In this document: in pieces, positions 34,568 to 40,985 of the stretch
Layout of the letters: every line of letters starts with the position of its first letter
How positions within the stretch are numbered: position 1 is the first letter of the stretch
NCBI GenBank assembly: GCA_039814545.1
Contig: JBCCBB010000009.1
Coordinates: 1 to 63,570, forward strand
Source of the DNA: CALBPI01 sp039814545
Lineage (GTDB): Bacteria > Pseudomonadota > Gammaproteobacteria > Steroidobacterales > Woeseiaceae
Direction: 5' to 3'
Length of the DNA stretch: 63,570 nucleotides
Position numbers and translations under genes: made by a program
Notes under the pieces: generated by a model
Told to the model about the DNA's origin: nothing
Seen by the model: the letters and a program-made list of their open reading frames with translations, nothing else
The model's database searches: none

Positions 34568-34634
34568 CGGGAGATCGCCGCGCCTGCTGCGCAAGCTCGC
34601 GTTGACGGGCGGCCGCTGCGCGGCGCCGCGTCAC
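34568..34634 (-). repeat. Palindromic repeat copy d
   Basis: Read on the minus strand: GCGCAGCGGCCGCCC, GTCAACGCGAG, a hairpin (CTTGCGCAGCAGG) and CGCGGCGATCTC. It is the inverted partner of copies a/b, so the cassette 33881-34634 is bracketed. Confidence 0.65.
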
Positions 34635-34641
34635 TAGACAC

Positions 34642-34675
34642 CTGTGTATACATCCAATACTGTACATATTCCCAT
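34642..34675 (+). promoter_or_regulatory. Two LexA-like half-conserved boxes upstream of the helicase gene
   Basis: CTGTGTATACATCCAA (34642-34657) and CTGTACATATTCCCAT (34660-34675) both carry CTGT plus an AT-rich TA alternation but lack the closing ACAG. They lie 18-51 bases before the GTG of a UvrD-type helicase, a typical SOS-regulated class. An AT-rich promoter overlapping this position is equally possible. Confidence 0.3.
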
Positions 34676-34692
34676 ATTCCTGAGGTTGCACC

Positions 34693-36795
34693 GTGTCGGC
34701 CGTACTCGAGTCCGTCCCCGAACACCTGTCCCTGCTCAACGACGAGCAGCGGGCGGCTGCGGCCTACGGCCAGGCGGGCGCAGCGGGCAGCTTTGACAGC
34801 GGGCCGTTGCTGGTCATCGCGGGTGCGGGTACGGGCAAGACGATGACGCTGGCGCACCGCGTTGCGCATCTCGTGCTTTCAGGCGTCGCGCCCGAGCGCA
34901 TCCTGCTGCTGACCTTCTCGCGCCGGGCGGCGGCAGAGATGATGCGCCGCGCGGAACGCATCGTGTGTGAGGCGCTTGGCGACGCAGCGCGTGCTCAGGA
35001 TGTGCGGTTCCCGTGGTCGGGCACGTTTCACGCCATCGCCAACCGCCTGTTGCGGGAGTTCGCGGCCAACGCGGGCCTCGACCCGAGCTTCACTGTGCTC
35101 GACCGTGGCGATGCGGCCGACCTTATGGACCTCGTGCGACACGAACAGGGCCTGGCGGCGCTCGACCGACGGTTTCCCCGCAAGGACACCTGCCTGGCCA
35201 TCTACTCGCGCTGCGTGAATGCGACCGAGCCGCTGGCCGACTGTATCGATGCGCACTACCCGTGGTGCAGCGACTGGCAGGACGAGCTTCGTGAGTTGTT
35301 TCGGGGCTACGTCGCGCAAAAACAGTCGAGCAGTGTGCTCGACTACGACGACCTGCTGCTCTACTGGCACCATCTGGCCGCGGTGCCCGAGATCGCGGCG
35401 GCCATGGGCGCGCGCTTCTCGCACATCCTGGTCGACGAGTACCAGGACACCAACAAACTGCAGGCTGGCATCCTCTCGGCGCTGCGGCCCGACGGGTCCG
35501 GGCTCACGGTTGTGGGTGATGATGCGCAGTCGATCTACGCGTTTCGCGCAGCGGAGGTCGACAACATTCTCGAGTTTCCAGACCGCTTCGTGCCCGCCGC
35601 GCAGGTCGTGACCCTGACGCGCAACTATCGCTCCGTGCAGCCGATCCTCGATACAGCCAACCGCCTCATCGCCGAGAGTGAACGCCAATACCGAAAGGAC
35701 CTCTACTCGGAACGTCCGTCGGCGCAGCGTCCGCACTACGTGACGGTCGAAGATCAAGACGCCGAGGTCGACTATGTCGTTGAACACGTCTTGGCAGCGC
35801 GCGAGGCCGGAACGCCGTTGCGCGAGCAGGCGGTCCTGTTTCGCACCGCTCACCACAGTGATCGACTCGAACTCGAGCTCACACGGCGCAACATTCCCTA
35901 CGTGAAGTACGGCGGTCTCAAGTTCCTCGAAGCGGCGCACGTCAAAGACATGTTGTCAGTTCTGAAGTGGGCCGACAACCCGAAGAACCGCGTGGCGGCG
36001 TTTCGTGTGTTGCAGCTGTTACCCGGTGTCGGGCCCGCGCATGCGGGGCGTTGCTATGAATGTGTTGCGGCCAACGATTACGCGCTGTCGGCGTTGCAGG
36101 AATTTGCGCCGCCCGCCGCTGCGGCCAAACACTGGCAGGGTCTCTGTGCCACCATGGCGTCACTGGATCACGCCATGCGCAGCAATGAAGACGGCACAGG
36201 CTGGCAGCGTGACGTCGCCATCGCGCGGCGCTGGTACCTGCCCCACTGTGAAGCGCGCTACGACGGCGCCGAGCAACGGCTGGCCGATATTGAGCAACTC
36301 GAGCAGGTGTCTGGTCGCTACCCCACGCGCGAGCGCTTTTTAACCGAACTGACACTCGACCCGCCGCGCGCCACGGGCGACCTGTCCGGTCCACCACTCG
36401 TCGACGAGGATTACCTCATTTTGTCGACAGTGCATTCGGCCAAGGGTCAGGAGTGGGACGACGTCTACGTGCTCAACGTCACAGACGGCAATTTCCCGAA
36501 CGAGTTCGCGGCCGGCGACGATCGCGCCATCGATGAGGAACGGCGCCTGCTTTATGTCGCGATGACGCGCGCCAAGAACAACCTGCACCTCATGGCGCCG
36601 CTCAAATTCTTCGTCACGCAACAGCACCGACGCGGCGACCGCCACGTCTACGGCGCGCGCAGCCGCTTCATGACCGACCCCGTTATGGCAACTCTGGCAT
36701 CGGCACGGCATGGCCGCCCCGAAGGCCTTGGCGACCGTGGCGGAAAGCCCGCGACTACTGTCGATGTCGCCGCGCAGCTTCGCGATATGTGGTAA
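34693..36795 (+). CDS. UvrD/Rep-family ATP-dependent DNA helicase
   Basis: 700 residues from a GTG at 34693 (no usable ATG before the Walker box). SF1A motifs are in order: Walker A AGAGTGKT (Lys49), LLTFSRRAAAEMMRRA, motif II ILVDEYQDTN, VVGDDAQSIYAFR, LTRNYRSVQ, motif V VHSAKGQEWDDVYVLNV and motif VI EERRLLYVAMTRAKNNL. The protein unwinds DNA 3' to 5' during repair or replication restart. It is slightly shorter than E. coli UvrD (720) and the sequence is divergent enough that UvrD, Rep and PcrA cannot be told apart by eye. LexA-like sites lie upstream. Confidence 0.93.
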   Translation: MSAVLESVPEHLSLLNDEQRAAAAYGQAGAAGSFDSGPLLVIAGAGTGKTMTLAHRVAHLVLSGVAPERILLLTFSRRAAAEMMRRAERIVCEALGDAARAQDVRFPWSGTFHAIANRLLREFAANAGLDPSFTVLDRGDAADLMDLVRHEQGLAALDRRFPRKDTCLAIYSRCVNATEPLADCIDAHYPWCSDWQDELRELFRGYVAQKQSSSVLDYDDLLLYWHHLAAVPEIAAAMGARFSHILVDEYQDTNKLQAGILSALRPDGSGLTVVGDDAQSIYAFRAAEVDNILEFPDRFVPAAQVVTLTRNYRSVQPILDTANRLIAESERQYRKDLYSERPSAQRPHYVTVEDQDAEVDYVVEHVLAAREAGTPLREQAVLFRTAHHSDRLELELTRRNIPYVKYGGLKFLEAAHVKDMLSVLKWADNPKNRVAAFRVLQLLPGVGPAHAGRCYECVAANDYALSALQEFAPPAAAAKHWQGLCATMASLDHAMRSNEDGTGWQRDVAIARRWYLPHCEARYDGAEQRLADIEQLEQVSGRYPTRERFLTELTLDPPRATGDLSGPPLVDEDYLILSTVHSAKGQEWDDVYVLNVTDGNFPNEFAAGDDRAIDEERRLLYVAMTRAKNNLHLMAPLKFFVTQQHRRGDRHVYGARSRFMTDPVMATLASARHGRPEGLGDRGGKPATTVDVAAQLRDMW

Positions 36796-36871
36796 CGCCT
36801 GCGGGCCGGGACGCCCTGCCACGGGGTCCTGCGGTACCATGTTAGGCCGCGAAGCTTTTCGGATACCTGCC

Positions 36872-38200
36872 ATGCGTCGAAGCGCCATCCTCGCCGCCAC
36901 CCTGCTGGCTGCAGCCGCCACACCGGCTGCTGCTGACAACCCGCTTACGGAATCCCTGACGGCCGCTGGCGACCAATACGAGTCCCAGGTCATCGAGTGG
37001 CGCCGCTGGTTCCACGAGAATCCCGAGCTCAGTAATCAGGAATTTGAAACGGCCAAGAAGGTCGCCGCCGAACTGGCGGCCATGGGCCTTAAGCCCGAAC
37101 TCGACTACGGCGGTACGGGCGTCGTCGCCATGATTGAGGGCGGCTTGCCGGGCCCCATCGTCGCGCTGCGCGCCGATATGGACGGGCTGCCTGTGAAAGA
37201 AGAGGTTGACCTGCCCTTCGCGTCGAAGGCCATGGGCGACTACCGCGGCCAGTCCGTGCCTGTCATGCATGCCTGCGGGCACGATACGCACATGGCGATG
37301 TTGCTGGGTGCGGCGCGCGCCCTGGTCGACATTCGTGAGTCGCTGCCTGGCTCCGTGATGCTCATCTTTCAGCCCGCCGAAGAGGGGGTCGGTGGCGGTG
37401 TAGTGGCCGGCGCCGAACGCATGCTGGCTGAAGGGCTATTTGAGGGCCGCAAGCCGGCCGCTGTCTTCGGCTTGCACACCTTTTCTGGCTTGCCGTCGCA
37501 AATGGTGGCGTACCGATCGGGTCCCGCCATGGCGAGCGCAGACCGTTTCGAGATCCGTGTGCGCGGCCAGCAGACCCACGGGTCGCGCCCCTGGGGCGGT
37601 GTCGATCCCATTGTCGTCGCCTCGCAAATCATCATGGGCGTCCAGACGATCGCGAGTCGCCAGGTCGACGTGACCAAGGCGCCGTCCGTCGTGTCCTTTG
37701 GCATCGTTAATGGTGGCGTGCGGAACAACATCATTCCCGACGAGGTGTACCTCGAAGGCACGATCCGCAACTTCGATATGGGGATCCGCGAGCAGATCCA
37801 CGCGAAACTGCGTAAGACAGCCGTTGCCATTGCCGACAGCGCCGGCGCAACCGCGGATGTCACGATTGATCTCGGTTACCCCGTCACGATCAATGACCCG
37901 GCACTGACGGAACAGATGCTGCCGACAGTGGAACGCGTCGTGGGTGCGGGCAACCTCATTGAGTCCCCGCTCATCACGGGTGCTGAGGATTTCAGTTACT
38001 ACGCGCTCGAGGTGCCTGGCTTATTCCTATTCCTTGGTGGCACCCCGCCAGGCCGCGACCCGTTCTCGGCCCCGAGCAACCATTCGCCACGGTTCTACGT
38101 CGACGAGTCCACGCTCAAAGTCGGTATGAACGTGCTGACCCACCTCGTCGCCGACTACCTCTTCCAGGCGCAGCAAACACAGGCGCGCGTCACGCGCTGA
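36872..38200 (+). CDS. Exported M20-family amidohydrolase/peptidase
   Basis: 442 residues with a clear Sec signal (AILAATLLAAAATPAAA-D), so the enzyme works in the periplasm. The M20D pattern is present: WRRWFHENPELSNQEF, the metal-binding HACGHDTHMAML, QPAEEGVGGG, the dimerisation lid residue in QQTHGSRPWGGVDP and ITGAEDFSYYA. Relatives hydrolyse N-acyl amino acids, hippurate or indole-acetyl conjugates; the true substrate is unknown. It begins 77 bases after the helicase gene and is followed after 11 bases by the class II aldolase-family gene, probably as one operon. Confidence 0.92.
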   Translation: MRRSAILAATLLAAAATPAAADNPLTESLTAAGDQYESQVIEWRRWFHENPELSNQEFETAKKVAAELAAMGLKPELDYGGTGVVAMIEGGLPGPIVALRADMDGLPVKEEVDLPFASKAMGDYRGQSVPVMHACGHDTHMAMLLGAARALVDIRESLPGSVMLIFQPAEEGVGGGVVAGAERMLAEGLFEGRKPAAVFGLHTFSGLPSQMVAYRSGPAMASADRFEIRVRGQQTHGSRPWGGVDPIVVASQIIMGVQTIASRQVDVTKAPSVVSFGIVNGGVRNNIIPDEVYLEGTIRNFDMGIREQIHAKLRKTAVAIADSAGATADVTIDLGYPVTINDPALTEQMLPTVERVVGAGNLIESPLITGAEDFSYYALEVPGLFLFLGGTPPGRDPFSAPSNHSPRFYVDESTLKVGMNVLTHLVADYLFQAQQTQARVTR

Positions 38201-38211
38201 GGAGCAACATC

Positions 38212-38982
38212 ATGAGCACAGCAGAAAGCGCGCTTTCGGTGAAGGCCCAGGTCAGTGACGAGGAATGGCAGACACGCGTTGATCTTGCCGCCTGCTATCG
38301 GCTCATCGCCATGCACGGCTGGGATGATCTCGTCTACACGCACATCTCCGCCTCGGTGCCGGGCGAGGAAGGTCACTTCCTGATTAATCCCTACGGCATG
38401 TTCTTCGAAGAGATCACAGCGTCGAGCCTCGTGAAGATCGACCTTGAGGGCAATAAGGTCATGCCGTCGCCCTACGAGATCAACCCGGCGGGTTTCACGA
38501 TTCACTCCGCCATCCACGACGCGCGCCACGACGTGAAGTGCGTCGTGCACACGCACACCAAGGCAGGCATTGCGCTGTCGACGCAGGAGCAGGGTCTGCT
38601 GCCCATCTCGCAGCACAGTCTGTTTGTTCTGGCGTCGCTGGCCTACCACGACTATGAAGGTGTCGCGCTCAACGAAGAAGAGAAACCACGCCTCGTTGCC
38701 GACATGGGCACGAACATGGCGATGATCCTGCGCAACCACGGCCTGCTCACGGCGGGCCCGACGATCGCGGATGCGTTCCAGGCCATGTACTTCCTCGAAG
38801 TCAGCTGCCAGATCCAGCTCGCGGCACAGTCCACGGGTAACGCCATCACAATGATCGCCCCCGAAATCCTCGCGGGCATCCGCGCGCAGGCCAAGGAAGT
38901 GCAGCGCGGCATGGGTGGCCAACTTGTCTGGCCGGGCCTGCTGCGAAAGTTGGACCGCCGGGACCCGTCCTACCGCGACTGA
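38212..38982 (+). CDS. Class II aldolase/adducin-family protein
   Basis: 256 residues behind a GAGGAG site. Family features are GWDDLVYTHISASVPG, FLINPYGMFFEEITASSLVK, zinc-binding histidines in CVVHTHTKAGIALS and the third histidine in LRNHGLL. Enzymes of this group include fuculose- and ribulose-phosphate aldolases, but the adducin-like bacterial members are mostly uncharacterised; without sugar genes nearby no substrate is assignable. Likely cotranscribed with the M20 gene. A nested inverted-repeat island starts two bases after its stop. Confidence 0.9.
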   Translation: MSTAESALSVKAQVSDEEWQTRVDLAACYRLIAMHGWDDLVYTHISASVPGEEGHFLINPYGMFFEEITASSLVKIDLEGNKVMPSPYEINPAGFTIHSAIHDARHDVKCVVHTHTKAGIALSTQEQGLLPISQHSLFVLASLAYHDYEGVALNEEEKPRLVADMGTNMAMILRNHGLLTAGPTIADAFQAMYFLEVSCQIQLAAQSTGNAITMIAPEILAGIRAQAKEVQRGMGGQLVWPGLLRKLDRRDPSYRD

Positions 38983-38983
38983 C

Positions 38984-39046
38984 GCGGGCGCGCGTAGCGC
39001 CACCCCGTCATTGCGAGGCGCGCAGCGCCGCGGCGATCTCGTGACG
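38984..39046 (+). repeat. Palindromic repeat copy e (left arm of the nested island)
   Basis: Begins GCGGGCGCGCGTAGCGCC, then ACCCCGTCATTGCGAG, a GC hairpin and GCGGCGATCTCGTGACG. Matches copy f in reverse over about 60 bases with few differences. Confidence 0.8.
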
Positions 39047-39281
39047 CCTCCGCAAGCCCAACCAAACCCTCCGCCCCGACAGGATGGCTACCTCACCAGG
39101 TGCGGTGAGCTCACAATTCTGAGTTGAGGCAGCCTGTCTGTGCCGCCGATTAGTGTTGGCGGGATGTCGAGCGGCAGGGATGCCGCTCGCCAAGCGATCC
39201 ATGGATGGACTCGAGCGTTCCCGACAACACTAATCGGCGGTGCGGGCAGGCGGGAGTAGCGGTGGGTCGTGCCGATGAACA
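39047..39281. repeat. Nested inverted-repeat core, non-coding
   Basis: No gene is seen in the 374-base gap (38983-39356). Inside the outer arms a second inverted pair is found: 39132-39165 and 39217-39251 share GCCGCCGATTAGTGTTG (plus the GCCTG ends) in reverse orientation. Inside that, GAGCGGCA-GGGA-TGCCGCTC (39169-39188) is a perfect hairpin and TCCATGGA (39198-39205) a palindrome. The whole could fold into a large cruciform or a bidirectional terminator-like RNA between two convergent genes. Confidence 0.75.
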
Positions 39282-39354
39282 GCACGATGTCGTTACGAGA
39301 TTGCCGCGCCCACTACGTGGGCTCGCAATGACGGGGTGGCGCTTCGCGCGCCGC
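39282..39354 (-). repeat. Palindromic repeat copy f (right arm of the nested island)
   Basis: Minus-strand order: GCGGCGCGCGAAGCGCC, ACCCCGTCATTGCGAG, hairpin CCCACGTAGTGGG, GCGGCAATCTCGTAACGAC, ATCGTGC. It ends three bases before the ilvA stop side. Confidence 0.8.
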
Positions 39355-39356
39355 CG

Positions 39357-40904
39357 TCACGTCAGAAAGAGCCGATAGGCGGGATTGTCAGTCTCATCCC
39401 AGCAGGGGTAGCCGAGTGTTTCGAGGTGGGCGTCGAGTTCAGCGCGGTCGGCGTCGTCGACCTGAATGCCGGCCAGCACGCGGCCGTAGTCGGAGCCGTG
39501 GTTGCGGTAGTGGAACAGGCTGATGTTCCAGCGCGCACCGACGGCGTCGAGAAATTCACCCAGCGCGCCTGGGCGTTCCGGGAATTCGAAGCGGTAGACG
39601 CGTTCGTTGCCCTCACCGGGGGCGCGACCGCCGACGAGGTGGCGCACGTGGAGTTTCGCGAGCTCGCTGTGGCTCAGGTCTTCGGCGGGGTAGCCCGCGG
39701 CGCGGATTTGATCGAGCACGGCCGCGCCTTCTTCGACTCCACCTGAGAGTTCGATGCCGACAAAGATACGGGCGTCGCCCGCGCCTGCGTAGCGATAGTT
39801 AAATTCCGTGACGCTGCGATCGCCGATGCAGTTGCAGAACGCGCGGAAGCTGCCCGGTTGCTCCTCGATGCGCACAGCGAACAGCGCTTCGCGGTGCTCG
39901 CCAATCGCAGCGCGCTCGGCGATGTGGCGGAGACGGTCGAAGTTCAGGTTGGCGCCGCAGACAATGGCGACGACGTTGTCCATCCCCAGCTCGCCGCGCT
40001 CGGACAGATGGCGGACGCCCGCGACGGCAAGTGCGCCGGCGGGTTCGACGACCGTGCGTGTGTCTTCGTAAATGTCGCGGATGGCGGCGCAGGTCTCATC
40101 CGTATCGACGGTCACGATCTCGTCGACAAACTCGCGGCACAACGCGTAGGTTTGGTCGCCCACGCGGCGCACGGCCACGCCGTCGGCGAACAAGCCAACA
40201 CGCGGCAACGTGACGGGTCCACCGTGCTCGAAGGCGGCCAGCATGCTCGCGGACTGGGCGGGCTCGACACCAATGATTCGAACATCGGGATTCACAGCCT
40301 TGATGGCGAGCGCGATGCCCGCCGCGAGGCCGCCACCCCCGATGGGCACGACCACGGCGCTGAAGGGCAGGCCCGAGTCGAGCAGCTCGCGCCCGATAGT
40401 GGCCTGGCCCGCGATCACGCGGACATCGTCGAACGGGTGGATAAACGTTCGGCCCAGTTGCTCCGCGAGCTCGTGAGCATGGGTTTGGGCGGCGTCGTAG
40501 CTATCGCCGTGCAGGACCACTTCGGCGCCGTAGTCGCGCACGGCCTCGACCTTGATGGACGGCGTGGTGCGCGGCATCACAACCGTGGCCGGGATGCCGC
40601 GCATGCGGGCGGCCAGGGCAACGCCTTGCGCGTGGTTGCCCGCCGAGCTGCAGATCACACCGCGCTGAGCGCTCGTGTCGTCGAGGCAAGCGATGCGGTT
40701 GTAGGCGCCGCGCAGCTTGAATGAGAACACGGGCTGCTGGTCCTCGCGCTTGAGCAGGACCGTAGCGCCCAGTCGGCGGCTCAGTCGTGGCGCGGGGCCC
40801 AGTGGCGTCACGTGTGCCACGCCACGAAGCCTGTGCGCGGCATCGTCCACGAGCGCAGGCCAGTCGGTTTCTGTCGTTACGGTTTTGGGTTCGGCGCCGG
40901 TCAT
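39357..40904 (-). CDS. ilvA: Threonine ammonia-lyase, biosynthetic
   Basis: 515 residues, the length of E. coli IlvA. It deaminates threonine to 2-oxobutyrate, the first step to isoleucine. The PLP lysine is Lys63 in VFSFKLRGAYNR, the phosphate loop is IGGGGLAAGIALA, and SSAGNHAQGVALAARM is the serine/threonine dehydratase signature. The C-terminal third contains two ACT-like regulatory repeats (RIEEQPGSFRAFCNCIG and RFEFPERPGALGEFLDAVG), so allosteric control by isoleucine/valine is expected. No other ilv genes are nearby. The start codon is 19 bases from a palindrome-free leader; the stop abuts repeat copy f. Confidence 0.96.
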   Translation of the reverse strand: MTGAEPKTVTTETDWPALVDDAAHRLRGVAHVTPLGPAPRLSRRLGATVLLKREDQQPVFSFKLRGAYNRIACLDDTSAQRGVICSSAGNHAQGVALAARMRGIPATVVMPRTTPSIKVEAVRDYGAEVVLHGDSYDAAQTHAHELAEQLGRTFIHPFDDVRVIAGQATIGRELLDSGLPFSAVVVPIGGGGLAAGIALAIKAVNPDVRIIGVEPAQSASMLAAFEHGGPVTLPRVGLFADGVAVRRVGDQTYALCREFVDEIVTVDTDETCAAIRDIYEDTRTVVEPAGALAVAGVRHLSERGELGMDNVVAIVCGANLNFDRLRHIAERAAIGEHREALFAVRIEEQPGSFRAFCNCIGDRSVTEFNYRYAGAGDARIFVGIELSGGVEEGAAVLDQIRAAGYPAEDLSHSELAKLHVRHLVGGRAPGEGNERVYRFEFPERPGALGEFLDAVGARWNISLFHYRNHGSDYGRVLAGIQVDDADRAELDAHLETLGYPCWDETDNPAYRLFLT

Positions 40905-40933
40905 GCGCCGGTTATAGCAGGTTTACCCGGCCC

Positions 40934-40966
40934 AAAAAAAAGCGAGGCCTTGCGGCCCCGCTTTTT
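40934..40966 (-). terminator. Rho-independent terminator after the M16 peptidase gene
   Basis: Minus strand: AAGCGGGGCC-GCAA-GGCCTCGCTT followed by a run of eight T. It lies 20 bases after the peptidase stop and before ilvA, which is transcribed in the same direction. Confidence 0.92.
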
Positions 40967-40985
40967 GCACAGCGCATGCGTGCGC

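Noticed and set aside
38983..39356. Possible CRISPR array or tRNA in the repeat island
   Set aside because: Repeats are inverted rather than regularly spaced direct repeats, and no cloverleaf or anticodon arm is found.
33866..39360. Insertion sequence with transposase
   Set aside because: No transposase-like frame exists between or near the inverted repeats; at most these are non-autonomous elements.
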